Shown: positions 7,550 through 20,890, counted from the first letter of the stretch. The stretch is DNA of 64,000 nt from Propylenella binzhouense (GCF_009866965.1 NZ_SPKJ01000008.1:1-64000); one strand, 5' to 3'. The notes: generated by a model not told the origin, from the letters alone. Translations and numbers: made by a program.

Positions 7550-9622
7550 ATGGCGCTGGTCAAGGGCAGCAGCGGAAGCGATTTCATCCACCGGGCCGGG
7601 GACGGCCGGGCACCCCCGCTCGGCACGAACGAGGTCACCGGTGTCACGACGGCCGCGGACACGGTCTATGCGGGCGCCGGCGACGACATTCTCTATGGCG
7701 ACGACGGCGACGACACGCTCTTCGGGGGCGACGACAACGACAGTCTCCACGGCGGCGCAGGCAACGACACGCTGAACGGCGGCAACGGGACCGACACCGC
7801 CGACTACAGCGAAGCGTCCGGTCCCGTCACCGTTAATCTCACCGCCAAGGTCGCGTTCGGCGACGGCAACGATATTCTCGTCGCCATCGAGAACGTCGTC
7901 GGGTCCGGCTTCAACGACACGCTGCTCGGCGACGGCGGCAACAACGCACTGAGCGGCGGCGGCGGCGACGACCACCTGCTCGGCCTCGGCGGCGACGACA
8001 CGATGGATGGCGGCGACGGAACGGACCTCGTCAACTATTCCTATTCCGCAGCCGCGGTCACCGTCGATCTCGCGGCCGGCACGGCGACGGGCGAGGGGTC
8101 GGACACGATCATCGACGTCGAGAACGTCTACGGTTCCGCCTTCGGCGACAATCTCGCCGGCGACGGCGGCAACAACGTGATCTGGGGCGCGGACGGCGAC
8201 GACGTGCTGACGGGCCGCGGCGGAAACGACACGCTGAACGGCGGCGGCGGCATCGACACGGTGAACTATGCCGAGGCGTCGGGCCCGGTCGTCGTGAACC
8301 TCACCGCAAGCGTCGCGACCGGGGACGGAAACGACACGGTGGTCGGCATCGAGAATGTCGTCGGGTCCGCATTCGCGGACAAGCTCCTCGGCAATGCCGT
8401 CGCCAACGAGCTCGACGGCGGAGCGGGCGACGACGTCCTCAAGGGCTTCGACGGCGCGGACACCCTGATCGGGGGCGAGGGAAGAGACCACCTGGTCGGC
8501 GGTGCGGACGGCGACGCTTTCGTTTTCGGCGACGGCGACACGGGTGCGACAACGGCGAGCGCCGACGTCATCGTCGACTGGGAGATCGCCGACTGGGTCG
8601 ACATGTCGATCGCCGGCACGGCCGGGAACTACATCGAGAGCCTGCTGGTCGATTCCTGGTACGTCTATGGCTGGTGGACCGTCATCCCCGGCTGGTGGAC
8701 GCCGGGCTGGTGGTCCTGGACCCCCGGCTGGCAGTACTGGCATCAGGGCTGGTGGACGCCGGGCTGGTGGTCGTGGACGCCGGGATGGCAGACCTGGAAC
8801 CCGGGGTGGTGGCATCCGGGCTGGTGGTCCTGGACCCCGGGCTGGTGGACGCCCGGCTGGTGGTCCTGGACCCCGGGCTGGCAGACCTGGCACCCGGGCT
8901 GGCAGACCTGGAACCCTGGCTGGTGGCACTCCGGTTGGTGGACGCCCGGCTGGTGGACGCCGGGCTGGTGGTCCTGGACCCCGGGCTGGCAGACCTGGAA
9001 CATGGGCTGGTGGCATCCGGGCTGGTGGAACGGCGGATGGTGGACGCCGGGCTGGTGGACCCCGGGCTGGTGGTCATGGACGCCGGGATGGCAGACCTGG
9101 AACCCTGGCTGGTGGCACTCCGGCTGGTGGACGCCCGGCTGGTGGACGCCCGGCTGGTGGTCCTGGAGCCCGGGCTGGTGGTCCTGGACCCCGGGCTGGC
9201 AGACCTGGAACCCGGGCTGGTGGCACCCCGGCTGGCAGACCTGGAATGCCGGCTGGTGGCATCCCGGCTTCTGGTCCTGGACGCCCGGCTGGCAGACCTG
9301 GAATCCCGGTTGGTGGCAGCCCGGCTGGTGGGCCTGGACTCCGGGCTCCTGGACCTGGACAATGGGCTGGTGGCACCCGGGCTGGTCCTACTGGAATTCC
9401 GGCTGGTGGGCCTACGAGTACTACTTCGCGTGGTCGATCGAGGACGCGGCGGCTTATGCGGAGGCGAACTACGTCGGCTACACGTTCTTCTTCACGTGGA
9501 ATCCCTCGACCGACACAGGCTATCTGGTGGCGGATCTCGACGGGAACGGCTCCTTCGAGACGGGGATCGAGCTCGACGGCGCCGGCTACGGCTGGGAGTT
9601 CGACTACACCGACCTGATCTGA
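7550..9622 (+). CDS. RTX calcium-binding protein with a giant tryptophan-rich repeat insert
   Basis: A 690-residue protein. Residues 40-325 are RTX repeats (GGxGxDxLxGG type, for example GGAGNDTLNGGNGTD) alternating with beta segments such as GPVTVNLTAKVAFGDGND. Residues 370-620 consist almost wholly of 5- and 7-residue modules such as GWWTP, GWWSWTP, GWQTWNP and GWWHP. Residues 621-690 resemble the end of RTX/serralysin C-terminal domains (YLVADLDGNGSFETGIELDG). There is no N-terminal signal peptide, which with RTX repeats implies type I secretion through a C-terminal signal; no ABC exporter is nearby. The tryptophan block appears inserted within the C-terminal domain. A purine-rich GGGAGAGGG precedes the ATG. 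I do not recognise a described family for the tryptophan modules. RTX assignment is strong; function unknown. Confidence 0.85.
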   Translation: MALVKGSSGSDFIHRAGDGRAPPLGTNEVTGVTTAADTVYAGAGDDILYGDDGDDTLFGGDDNDSLHGGAGNDTLNGGNGTDTADYSEASGPVTVNLTAKVAFGDGNDILVAIENVVGSGFNDTLLGDGGNNALSGGGGDDHLLGLGGDDTMDGGDGTDLVNYSYSAAAVTVDLAAGTATGEGSDTIIDVENVYGSAFGDNLAGDGGNNVIWGADGDDVLTGRGGNDTLNGGGGIDTVNYAEASGPVVVNLTASVATGDGNDTVVGIENVVGSAFADKLLGNAVANELDGGAGDDVLKGFDGADTLIGGEGRDHLVGGADGDAFVFGDGDTGATTASADVIVDWEIADWVDMSIAGTAGNYIESLLVDSWYVYGWWTVIPGWWTPGWWSWTPGWQYWHQGWWTPGWWSWTPGWQTWNPGWWHPGWWSWTPGWWTPGWWSWTPGWQTWHPGWQTWNPGWWHSGWWTPGWWTPGWWSWTPGWQTWNMGWWHPGWWNGGWWTPGWWTPGWWSWTPGWQTWNPGWWHSGWWTPGWWTPGWWSWSPGWWSWTPGWQTWNPGWWHPGWQTWNAGWWHPGFWSWTPGWQTWNPGWWQPGWWAWTPGSWTWTMGWWHPGWSYWNSGWWAYEYYFAWSIEDAAAYAEANYVGYTFFFTWNPSTDTGYLVADLDGNGSFETGIELDGAGYGWEFDYTDLI
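8657..9409 (+). repeat. Tryptophan-rich GWW repeat array (about 40 modules)
   Basis: Hand parsing gives 40 consecutive modules, each starting with Gly: 18 of five residues (mostly GWWTP or GWWHP) and 22 of seven (GWWSWTP, GWQTWNP and variants). About 92 of 251 residues are Trp. Higher-order blocks recur, such as GWWTP-GWWTP-GWWSWTP-GWQTWNx-GWWHx. On the DNA level GGC-TGG-TGG creates 25 copies of the octamer GCTGGTGG. Because Trp is only TGG, the opposite strand and other frames contain almost no stop codons here, which produces long spurious reading frames. Confidence 0.95.
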
Positions 9623-9630
9623 GCCGCGCC

Positions 9631-9694
9631 CGGGCCGACGGCCCGGCGCGAGAACCCGGGCCGCCGCCTCGCAGAGGCGGCGGCCTTCTTCTTC
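9631..9694 (+). terminator. Double hairpin with Rho-independent terminator after the RTX gene
   Basis: A first hairpin, CGGGCC-GAC-GGCCCG, lies at 9631-9645. A second, stronger one has 11-bp arms GCCGCCGCCTC (9660-9670) and GAGGCGGCGGC (9674-9684) around a GCA loop, followed by the pyrimidine tail CTTCTTCTTC. It ends the RTX transcript and separates it from the convergent ligA. Confidence 0.88.
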
Positions 9695-9758
9695 CTGGAT
9701 CGGGCTGGCGGCAGCCCGGCCCCGCGAACACGCCGGCACCCGGGCCTGCGATCGGGTC

Positions 9759-13564
<3,806 letters not shown>

Positions 13565-13579
13565 GGCCGGCGGAGCCTA

Positions 13580-14416
13580 TCAGGCGCCGATGGCTCCGCG
13601 GAAGGCGCGCGAGATCCAGGAGCCCTGGTTCTCGTTCGGCTCCACACCGCCCTTCTGCAGGAGCTGGTAGCTGTACTTGTACCACTCGCTGTCCGGGAAG
13701 TTGTGGCCGAGCACGGCCGCCGCCGTCTGCGCCTCGGGCACGATGCCGAGCGCGAGATAGCATTCGGTGAGGCGGTGCAGCGCTTCCTCGACATGCCTTG
13801 TCGTCTGATAGGTCGTCACCACGATCTTGAAGCGGTTGACCGCGGCGAGATAGTCGCGCCGCTCCTCGTAGTAGCGGCCGATCTGCATTTCCTTGCCGGC
13901 CAGCTGGTCGACGGCGACCTGGACCTTCTGGCGGGCGTCCTCGGCATATTCCGAATCGGGGTACTTCTGCACCACCTCGTTCATCGCCTGGATCGCCCGC
14001 TCCGACAGTTCCTGGTCGCGGGTGATGTCGGGGATCTGCCGGAAATAGGATTCGCCGACGATGTACTGGGCGTAGGCGGCGTCCTTGCTCGCCGGAAAGA
14101 GCGTCACGTAGCGCTTGCCGTCATTGACCGCCTCCGGGTAGCGGCCCCGCTTGAAGTTCAGGTAGGCCGACATGATGAGCGCGCGACGCGCATAGTCCGA
14201 GTACGGGTGCTCCTTGTCGATCGCCTCGAACTTCTCGCGCGCTTCCGTCGTGTCGCCGGCATTCAGCAGCGCGAGCCCCTTGTTGTAGGTGATGTCGGCG
14301 CGTTCCGGCTCCACGAGATCCTTCGAGAAGTCCTCGGTGCTGGAGCAGGCCGAAACCACAAAGGCGGAAGCGGCGATGCCGAAGGCGGCGAAGATGCGGC
14401 GGAAGGGCTCGATCAC
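13580..14416 (-). CDS. bamD: Outer membrane assembly lipoprotein BamD
   Basis: A TPR lipoprotein of the BAM complex that folds outer-membrane beta-barrel proteins. The GTG at 14416 is preferred because it gives a clean lipoprotein signal peptide: VIEPFRR, a hydrophobic core and the lipobox VVSA-C with Cys24 as lipid site. A longer reading from ATG 14497 would add 27 residues in front of the signal peptide. TPR-type helices follow (YNKGLALLNAGDTTEAREKFEAIDKEHPYSDYARRA). The product is about 278 residues. It sits between lpxC and recN, as in related genomes. Confidence 0.93.
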   Translation of the reverse strand: MIEPFRRIFAAFGIAASAFVVSACSSTEDFSKDLVEPERADITYNKGLALLNAGDTTEAREKFEAIDKEHPYSDYARRALIMSAYLNFKRGRYPEAVNDGKRYVTLFPASKDAAYAQYIVGESYFRQIPDITRDQELSERAIQAMNEVVQKYPDSEYAEDARQKVQVAVDQLAGKEMQIGRYYEERRDYLAAVNRFKIVVTTYQTTRHVEEALHRLTECYLALGIVPEAQTAAAVLGHNFPDSEWYKYSYQLLQKGGVEPNENQGSWISRAFRGAIGA

Positions 14417-14536
14417 GGTCTGTCCATCAGGTCTGCCCAGCGGGCGGTGCCGCGCCCCTGTTAGCCGAGCGGCGCTCAGGCTCCAAGCCGTTCCCACGCA
14501 ATCGTGGCCCCGCTGTGACGAAACCGGGCGCGTCTT

Positions 14537-15490
14537 TCAGGAGACTTCCGGGGCAAAGGCCGCGACGAGCCCCTCGAGCGAGCGCGCCCGCGTCTCGACC
14601 GCGCTCTCGCGAACCTCGCCGCCCACGATGGTCCAGGCATCGCGCTCGGCGAGGAGCGCATTGAGCGCCAGGGCGTTGAGGCGGTGCCCGCCCCGGAACG
14701 AGCGGTAGAGGCCGAGAATCGGCAGGCCGGCGAGCGCGAGATCGCCGATCGCGTCGAGCATCTTGTGCCGGACGAACTCGTCCGGGAACCGGAGCCCGTC
14801 GGGATTGACGATGCCTTCCTCGCCGATCACGACGGAGTTCTCCAGCGAGGAGCCGAGCGCGAAGCCCGCCGCCCAGAGCCGCTCGACATCCTTCATGAAG
14901 CCGAAGGTCCGCGCCGGCGCGATCTCGCTCCGGAAGCTCGAGGCGGTCAGCGTCACGCCGAGCGATTGCCGGCCGACAAAGGCCGAATCGAATTCCACCG
15001 TCGTCTCGAAGCGCCGTCCGTCGAAGGGAAGGAACTCCGCCCGGGACGAGCCGACCTCGACCGAAACGCTGCGGAGCACCCGGATCGAGCGGCGGGCGAC
15101 GCGCTGCACCTTCAGGCCAACCTGATCGATCGCCTCGACGAAGGCTCGCGCGCTGCCGTCCATCACCGGCACCTCGGGGCCGTCGATCTCGATCAGCACA
15201 TTGTCGACCGCGAGCGCCGAGAGCGCCGCCATCAGATGCTCGACCGTCGCCACGTGGAGACCGCGCGGATCCCCGAGAACGGTCGACAGCTCGGTCGCGC
15301 CGACCGAAGAGCTCAGCGCCGGAATCTCCGCCTCGGACCCGTCGGCACCGCTGCGCAGGAACACCACGCCGGTATCCGGGCAGGCCGGGATAAGGGACAT
15401 CCGGACCGTCTTCCCGCTGTGAACGCCAATCCCCGTGACGTCGACCCTCCCCTTCAGGGTCTTCTGCATCGAGGTGGTCGAGAACGCCAT
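14537..15490 (-). CDS. lpxC: UDP-3-O-acyl-N-acetylglucosamine deacetylase LpxC
   Basis: A 317-residue zinc amidase, the committed step of lipid A synthesis. Zinc ligands are visible as His85 (TVEHLMAAL), His242 and Asp246 (RHKMLDAIGD), with the catalytic His269 in GGHRLNALALNALL. The N-terminal KGRVDVTGIGVHSGKTVRMSL is typical. It lies downstream of ftsZ behind a 232-bp interval that holds a promoter candidate, so it is probably transcribed separately as well. Its presence shows the cell makes lipid A. Confidence 0.97.
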   Translation of the reverse strand: MAFSTTSMQKTLKGRVDVTGIGVHSGKTVRMSLIPACPDTGVVFLRSGADGSEAEIPALSSSVGATELSTVLGDPRGLHVATVEHLMAALSALAVDNVLIEIDGPEVPVMDGSARAFVEAIDQVGLKVQRVARRSIRVLRSVSVEVGSSRAEFLPFDGRRFETTVEFDSAFVGRQSLGVTLTASSFRSEIAPARTFGFMKDVERLWAAGFALGSSLENSVVIGEEGIVNPDGLRFPDEFVRHKMLDAIGDLALAGLPILGLYRSFRGGHRLNALALNALLAERDAWTIVGGEVRESAVETRARSLEGLVAAFAPEVS

Positions 15491-15612
15491 GTCCAGTCCC
15501 GGGTACGTGTCCGAGGGCGCCCGGCGGGAGCCGGAGCCCTGATTCGCTTGGCTTAGGTTGCCGGGAAACTACAGATCGCGGTGCACCCCCGCCAATCAAC
15601 GTTTCTTACCGA

Positions 15613-15642
15613 TTGTTACGATCTAAGTAATTGCAAAACCAA
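15613..15642 (-). promoter_or_regulatory. Candidate lpxC promoter
   Basis: On the minus strand TTGGTT, 18 bp, then TAACAA, about 120 bp upstream of the lpxC start in a conspicuously AT-richer patch (15590-15655). The long leader leaves room for post-transcriptional control. Sequence prediction only. Confidence 0.35.
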
Positions 15643-15675
15643 TGATTTCCCGGCCCTGCATGCGGTCGCGCGCGA

Positions 15676-15701
15676 ACCGGCCCGCACGGCGGCGGGCCGG
15701 T
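15676..15701 (-). terminator. Hairpin downstream of ftsZ
   Basis: ACCGGCCCGC (15676-15685) and GCGGGCCGGT (15692-15701) form a perfect 10-bp stem with a 6-base loop, starting 21 bp after the ftsZ stop on the minus strand. No U-run follows, so termination may be partial. Confidence 0.5.
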
Positions 15702-15722
15702 CCTGTCGCAGATCGGTGCGGA

Positions 15723-17468
15723 TCAGCTCGACTGCCGGCGCAGGAAGGCCGGGATCTCGAGATGATCGTCCTCGCGGCGCGTTTCCGGCTGGACGACGCG
15801 ACCGCGCGGATCGAGATTCCCCGCCACCGGCGCCGGCTCGCCCATCCTGCGGGGCTGCGCCTGCTTGGCGAACTCCGACTGGCTTTGACGTGGCGCCGGG
15901 GGAGCGGCGGCATGCGCCGCGCGCGGGTCGATCTCCATGCTCGGCCGCTGGGCGGGCTGCCGCGGATAGTCGACCTCCTCCTCCCGCTTGGCGAGACCAT
16001 GCGTGATCCGGGCGAGCAGCCCGCGCGGCCGGCGCTCGTCCTCCACCGCATGGGCCACCTGCTGCGGCCGGGCGCCGCGCTGGGCGACGGCCGGGAAGTC
16101 CTCCACCCGCGGCATGCGGGGCTGGACGTCCTCCGGACGCTCCGCCGCCGGCGGGATGAAGGGCTGCGCCCCCGGATGGCTGGTCTCGGCCTCGACCGCC
16201 CCTTCGAAGTCCGCCTCCATGGCGCGCGGGGTTGCGAGCGATGGCTCGGGCCGGAACGGCCCGATCCGCACCGAGGGGTCGGCCTGGCGCTGCGACGCCG
16301 GAGCCCTGGCAGGCTGGATTGCTGCCGGCGCCGCGCGGAGGTTCGCCGAGGCGAGCTCCGCCTCGAGCGAATCGAGCGCCTGTGCATGGGCGATCTCGCG
16401 CTCGCGCGCCGGCTGGGCGGGCGTGGCGACGGAACGCAGGCGGCGCTGCAGCTCGGCGATCCCGGCTTCGCCGGCCGGCTGGGCCTGCTCCTGCATGCGC
16501 TGGGCATGGTCGATGCCCGTCGCCACGACGGACACCCGGATCATGCCTTCGAGGCTCTCGTCGAAGGTCGCGCCGAAGATGATGTTGGCGTCGCCGTCGA
16601 CCTCCTCGCGGACCCGGCTCGCCGCCTCGTCCACCTCGAAGAGTGTCATGTCGCGGCCGCCGGTGATCGAGATCAGCAGGCCCTGCGCGCCCTTCATGCT
16701 GATGTCGTCGAGGAGCGGATTGGAGATCGCCTTCTCGGCCGCCTCGACCGCCCGCTTCTCGCCGGAGGCCTGCCCGGTCCCCATCATGGCGCGTCCCATT
16801 TCCCGCATCACGGAGCGGACGTCCGCGAAATCGAGATTGATGAGGCCTTCCTTCACCATCAGGTCGGTGATGCAGGCGACGCCGGAATAGAGCACCTCGT
16901 CCGCCATCGCGAAGGCATCCGCGAAAGTGGTCTTCTCATTGGCGATGCGGAAGAGGTTCTGGTTCGGGATGACGATCAGCGTGTCGACATGCTTCGTCAG
17001 TTCCTCGATCCCCGCTTCCGCGAGACGCATACGGCGGACGCCCTCGAACTGGAACGGCTTCGTGACGACGCCGACGGTCAGGATGCCCGCCTCGCGCGCG
17101 GCCCGCGCGACGACCGGCGCGGCGCCGGTGCCGGTGCCGCCACCCATCCCGGCGGTGATGAAGACCATGTGCGCGCCGGAGAGGTGGTCGTTGATCTCGT
17201 CGATCGTCTCCTCCGCGGCGGCGCGGCCGATCTCCGGCTGCGAACCGGCGCCGAGACCCTCGGTGACGGCGACACCCATCTGGATCAGCCGTTCGGCCTT
17301 CGCCATCGCGAGCGCCTGGGCGTCGGTGTTGGCGACGACGAAATCGACGCCTTCGAGCCCCGCCTCGATCATGTTGTTGACGGCGTTGCAGCCGGCGCCG
17401 CCGACGCCGAACACGGTGATGTGCGGCTTCAGCTCCTGAAGGTCTGGCATTCTCAAGTTGATCGTCAT
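15723..17468 (-). CDS. ftsZ: Cell division protein FtsZ
   Basis: A 581-residue tubulin homologue that forms the division ring. The nucleotide loop [11 protein letters not shown] (21-31), the tubulin signature GGGTGTG (109-115), and the T7 loop [10 protein letters not shown] (about 211-220) are all present. A long, Pro/Ala/Arg-rich variable linker (about 330-560) leads to the C-terminal peptide [13 protein letters not shown], the FtsA-binding tail. The extended linker, giving a protein far longer than E. coli FtsZ (383), is usual in alphaproteobacteria. It follows ftsA. Confidence 0.98.
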   Translation of the reverse strand: MTINLRMPDLQELKPHITVFGVGGAGCNAVNNMIEAGLEGVDFVVANTDAQALAMAKAERLIQMGVAVTEGLGAGSQPEIGRAAAEETIDEINDHLSGAHMVFITAGMGGGTGTGAAPVVARAAREAGILTVGVVTKPFQFEGVRRMRLAEAGIEELTKHVDTLIVIPNQNLFRIANEKTTFADAFAMADEVLYSGVACITDLMVKEGLINLDFADVRSVMREMGRAMMGTGQASGEKRAVEAAEKAISNPLLDDISMKGAQGLLISITGGRDMTLFEVDEAASRVREEVDGDANIIFGATFDESLEGMIRVSVVATGIDHAQRMQEQAQPAGEAGIAELQRRLRSVATPAQPAREREIAHAQALDSLEAELASANLRAAPAAIQPARAPASQRQADPSVRIGPFRPEPSLATPRAMEADFEGAVEAETSHPGAQPFIPPAAERPEDVQPRMPRVEDFPAVAQRGARPQQVAHAVEDERRPRGLLARITHGLAKREEEVDYPRQPAQRPSMEIDPRAAHAAAPPAPRQSQSEFAKQAQPRRMGEPAPVAGNLDPRGRVVQPETRREDDHLEIPAFLRRQSS

Positions 17469-17529
17469 CGCTTCGTCCTCTTCCGCCTTTTCGCCGGCGG
17501 CTTGGCCGCCTCTCCGCGTCCGTTCGCTT

Positions 17530-18861
17530 CTAGAAACTGTCCCAAAGCCATCGCCCCATCCGGGCGAGGTATCCGTCCGTCCCCGTCATCGCGCCCCAGC
17601 CAGGCTGCCGCGCCTCGAACTGCTCGATCTTGGCGACCTGCGGGTAGATCACGAGGCCCACCGCCGCCGAGAAGGCCGGCCCCTTGGCGGAATCCGGCAT
17701 GCCGGCGATCCCGAGGGGACGGCCGAGCCGCACGTTGCGGCCGAGGATCCGGCGGGCGGTTTCCGCGACGCCGGTGAGCTGGCTCGCGCCGCCCGTGAGC
17801 ACGACCCGGCGGCCGACCTGCTCGGCGAAGCCCGACTGCAGCAGCATGTCGCGGGCCATCTCGAGCGTCTCCTCGACGCGCGGGCGCACGATCCGGGTGA
17901 GCGCCGAACGCGGGACGGTGTTCGGGTGGTCCCGCTCGTCCTCGCCCACCGGCGGGATGGTCAGAATGTCCTTGTCGTCGGAGGCGGACGGCAGGGCCGA
18001 GCCGAATTTGGCCTTGAGCCGCTCCGCATCCGCAAGACCCGTCGAGAGGCCCCGCGCGATGTCGAGCGTGATGTGGTTGCCGCCGATCGGCACCGCATCG
18101 GCATGGACGAACTGGCCGGAGCAGAAGACCGAAAGCGTCGTCGTGCCGCCGCCGAGATCGATGCACGCGACGCCGAGCTCGGCCTCGTCCTCGACGAGGG
18201 TCGAGAGGCCGGAGGCATAGGGCGTGGCGACCACCGTCTCGACCTCGAGATGGCAGCGGTTGATCGCGAGCTCGAGATTGCGAAGGGGGCTCTCGTCCGC
18301 GGTGACGACATGCATGTCGATGCCGAGCGCCTCGCCGACCATGCCGCACGGATCGGCGATCCCATGCTGGCCCTCCAGCGCGTAGCCGATCGGAACCGAG
18401 TGGACGACCATCCGCCCCTCGCGCACCGAATGCGCGCCGCCGGCCGCGAGCACGCGCTGCACGTCGCCATTCGTCACGGTCGGGCCGCGCACGGCAACGC
18501 CCGCCGAGAAGACCTCGCTCCGAAGGCGGCCGCAGGAGAGGTTCACGATCACGCTGCCGACCGTCATCTCGGCCATGCGCTCGGCCTGGTCGACGGCGAG
18601 GCGCATCGCGACCTCGGCCTCGTCGAGGTCGACCACGAAGCCCGACTTCACCCCACGCGACCGCGTGGTGCCGAAGCCGAGCACCTCGATCGCGTGGCTG
18701 CGGTGCCGGAGCGCCTCGCTCTCGCTCGGCCGCAGGCGCGCGATCAGGCAGGTGATCTTGGTCGAGCCGACATCGAGCACGCTGACGATCGCGGAGCGCC
18801 GGGCGCTCAGCGGCTTGATCCGGGAGACGCCCGCCACGGTCCGGTCCGGTGCGCCCCTCAT
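17530..18861 (-). CDS. ftsA: Cell division protein FtsA
   Basis: A 443-residue actin-like membrane anchor for FtsZ. Phosphate 1 motif [16 protein letters not shown] (about 26-41), the SHS2/1C region, the phosphate 2 motif [15 protein letters not shown] and the adenosine motif [12 protein letters not shown] are visible. The C-terminal amphipathic tail ([10 protein letters not shown]) matches the membrane-targeting sequence. The ATG at 18861 overlaps the ftsQ stop by 4 bp (ATGA), fixing the start; an open frame continues upstream to 19371 but is antisense-like shadow of ftsQ. Confidence 0.97.
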   Translation of the reverse strand: MRGAPDRTVAGVSRIKPLSARRSAIVSVLDVGSTKITCLIARLRPSESEALRHRSHAIEVLGFGTTRSRGVKSGFVVDLDEAEVAMRLAVDQAERMAEMTVGSVIVNLSCGRLRSEVFSAGVAVRGPTVTNGDVQRVLAAGGAHSVREGRMVVHSVPIGYALEGQHGIADPCGMVGEALGIDMHVVTADESPLRNLELAINRCHLEVETVVATPYASGLSTLVEDEAELGVACIDLGGGTTTLSVFCSGQFVHADAVPIGGNHITLDIARGLSTGLADAERLKAKFGSALPSASDDKDILTIPPVGEDERDHPNTVPRSALTRIVRPRVEETLEMARDMLLQSGFAEQVGRRVVLTGGASQLTGVAETARRILGRNVRLGRPLGIAGMPDSAKGPAFSAAVGLVIYPQVAKIEQFEARQPGWGAMTGTDGYLARMGRWLWDSF

Positions 18862-19769
18862 ATCCGTGCCGCGCCCTTGCGCGCCTTCTCCTTGCCCTCC
18901 CCGGGGAGGGGCTGCCCTTCCGCGAGCCGCGCGGTGATGTGGTCGGGGATGCGGAGGTCGAGCTGCGTCACGTCCCGTTCGAGGATCTGCTGATCCCGCT
19001 CGAGCTGGGCGAGCCGGGCGAGTGCCGCGGCCGGATCCTTCTCCGGCAGCTTCACGACGATGCCGTTCTCCAGGTGCAGGTCCCAGCGCCGGTTCGCCAC
19101 CAGCACGGCCGCGCGGGTGCGCTCTGCGAGGAGGGGCTGGCTTGCGACGGCGGGCCAGAACGCCGCCACCTTGAGATTGGCGCCCGGACCCACGACGAAG
19201 GGAAGCCGCGCGTAGCGGCGATCGCGGAAGGGCATGATCGAATTGCCCTCGCGGTCCACGATCTTGATCGACCCGGACTGGTCCTGCCAGAGCGCGAATG
19301 GCGGCCGCTCGACGAGATCGACGGCGATCCCGTTCGGATAGAGCTTGCGCACCGTCACGTCCGCCACCCATGGCAGCCCGGAGAGCCGCTCGTGAGCCGC
19401 CTCGGCGCTGAACAGAGGCAGCGCCGTGCGATTGATGCGGAGCGCGCCGATGACGGCCTTCTCCGGCGTTTCCGACGCGCCGGAGACGCGGATCTCCTCG
19501 ATCCCGAAGCCGGAAACGAGAAACGCCGCGTTGACGAGGGCGGGCACGTGACCGCCGCCGACCACGCCGTAGAAGACGGTCGCCGCGAGGAAGCCGACGG
19601 CCGCCTTCTGGCCGACCGGCCGGGTGCGCTGGCGCTCCACCTTCTCGATGATTCGGCGCAGCCTCCGGGGAACGAGCGCGGCGATCGGGGACCCCAGCCG
19701 GCCGAGCGCGGCATCGAGTCCGGCGACGGCATTCCGCGCCCCTCTCGTCACCCCACCTACCGTCGGCAC
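18858..19769 (-). CDS. ftsQ: Cell division protein FtsQ
   Basis: A 303-residue bitopic membrane protein of the divisome. A basic cytoplasmic N-terminus is followed by one transmembrane segment (about 54-78, [15 protein letters not shown]) and a periplasmic POTRA domain ([23 protein letters not shown], about 90-160), then the FtsQ beta domain ([30 protein letters not shown]). It overlaps ddl by 13 bp and ftsA by 4 bp, indicating coupled translation. Confidence 0.95.
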   Translation of the reverse strand: MPTVGGVTRGARNAVAGLDAALGRLGSPIAALVPRRLRRIIEKVERQRTRPVGQKAAVGFLAATVFYGVVGGGHVPALVNAAFLVSGFGIEEIRVSGASETPEKAVIGALRINRTALPLFSAEAAHERLSGLPWVADVTVRKLYPNGIAVDLVERPPFALWQDQSGSIKIVDREGNSIMPFRDRRYARLPFVVGPGANLKVAAFWPAVASQPLLAERTRAAVLVANRRWDLHLENGIVVKLPEKDPAAALARLAQLERDQQILERDVTQLDLRIPDHITARLAEGQPLPGEGKEKARKGAARI

Positions 19770-20680
19770 GAAGCGTCCTCCACCATCCAGTCCACCAGTT
19801 CCAGAAAGCTCAGGCCGGCATGGGCCGCGAGTTCGGGAACGAGAGAGGTTCGCGTCATTCCCGGCTGGGTGTTGATCTCCAGCCAGATCACCTCGCCGCT
19901 TCCGTTCTCGTCGTATCGGAAGTCGGATCGGGTGACCCCGCGGCAGCCAAGGGCTTGATGCGCCTCAAGAGCCAGCCTGCGAAGATTTTGGTAAACAAAG
20001 GGTTTAAGAGGTGCCGGAACGACGTGCCGCGAGCCCCCGCTCGCATATTTCGCATCGTAGTCGTAGAAGCCGTGGCCGAGCGGAATGATCTCGGTCACGC
20101 CGAGCGCCTCGCCGCCCATGACGGCGCAGGTGAGTTCGCGCCCCGCCACGTACCGCTCCACCATCACGGTCTCGCCGTAGCCCCATTCCGCCGAGAGCAC
20201 GGACTGGGGCGGGTGCGCCTGATCGGGCCCGACGATGATGACGCCGAAGGACGAGCCTTCCGCGACCGGCTTGATGACGTAGGGCGGCGGCAGCACGTGG
20301 CTGCGGGCCGCCTCCTCGCGGGGGACGAGCCGGTGCTCGGCGACCGGGATGCCGGCCGCCTGGGCGACCGACTTCGCCTTGTCCTTGTTCATCGCGAGGG
20401 CGGAGGCGAGCACGCCGGAATGCGTGTAGGGAATGCCGAGGATCTCCAGCAGGCCCTGGATCGTGCCGTCCTCGCCATAGGGGCCGTGGAGAGCATTGAA
20501 GACGACGTCCGGCCGGAGCTCGGACAGCACGCGCGCGACATCCCGGGTGACATCGATCCGGGTGACCCTGTGGCCCGCCTGCTCCAGCCCGTCGGCGCAT
20601 TCCTTTCCGGAGGCAAGGCTGACCGGCCGCTCGGAGGACCAGCCTCCCATCAGCACCGCAACATGCTTCGGCTTGGACAT
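19757..20680 (-). CDS. ddl: D-alanine--D-alanine ligase
   Basis: A 307-residue ATP-grasp enzyme that makes the D-Ala-D-Ala dipeptide of peptidoglycan. The N-terminal [17 protein letters not shown], the flexible loop EGSSFGV, and the metal-binding C-terminus ([24 protein letters not shown]) are all present. It is the first gene of the ddl-ftsQ-ftsA-ftsZ run here. In many relatives murC and murB precede ddl; here a divergent Rrf2 regulator does, so the division cluster is broken at this point. Confidence 0.96.
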   Translation of the reverse strand: MSKPKHVAVLMGGWSSERPVSLASGKECADGLEQAGHRVTRIDVTRDVARVLSELRPDVVFNALHGPYGEDGTIQGLLEILGIPYTHSGVLASALAMNKDKAKSVAQAAGIPVAEHRLVPREEAARSHVLPPPYVIKPVAEGSSFGVIIVGPDQAHPPQSVLSAEWGYGETVMVERYVAGRELTCAVMGGEALGVTEIIPLGHGFYDYDAKYASGGSRHVVPAPLKPFVYQNLRRLALEAHQALGCRGVTRSDFRYDENGSGEVIWLEINTQPGMTRTSLVPELAAHAGLSFLELVDWMVEDASCRR

Positions 20681-20810
20681 GACGCACTCCCCGGTCGAGG
20701 GCGTGTCTTCTGCCAGCCGATTCGGTTAGAAACCGTTAACCAAGGCGTCCAGTCTGCCTCGCCGGAAGCTGCCGGGGGTTCGGGAATTCCGACCGGGGAT
20801 GGAGAAATTG

Positions 20811-20832
20811 CAGCATTTGCAAGGCAATGCTG
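20811..20832 (+). promoter_or_regulatory. Candidate operator upstream of the Rrf2-family gene
   Basis: CAGCATT-N8-AATGCTG is a perfect 7-bp dyad 58 bp upstream of the regulator start and inside the shared ddl / regulator promoter interval. Rrf2 repressors bind comparable AT-rich dyads and often control their own gene. Autoregulation is inferred from position. Confidence 0.45.
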
Positions 20833-20890
20833 GCGTTGGCGGAACTCCTCCCCATATGGTAGCTTCCGCTTCAAACGCGTGTCCGGGCCG

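Noticed and set aside
8657-9409. CRISPR array or satellite-like non-coding repeat
   Set aside because: The units are short, in frame, encode one protein, and lack constant repeats with unique spacers.
8669-9409. Functional Chi cluster
   Set aside because: GCTGGTGG is the E. coli octamer; the Chi sequence of this host is unknown and the copies follow from Gly-Trp-Trp codons, so only the observation is kept.
18862-19371. N-terminal extension of ftsA
   Set aside because: The extra 170 residues are an out-of-frame reading of ftsQ; ATGA overlap at 18858-18861 gives the expected FtsA start.
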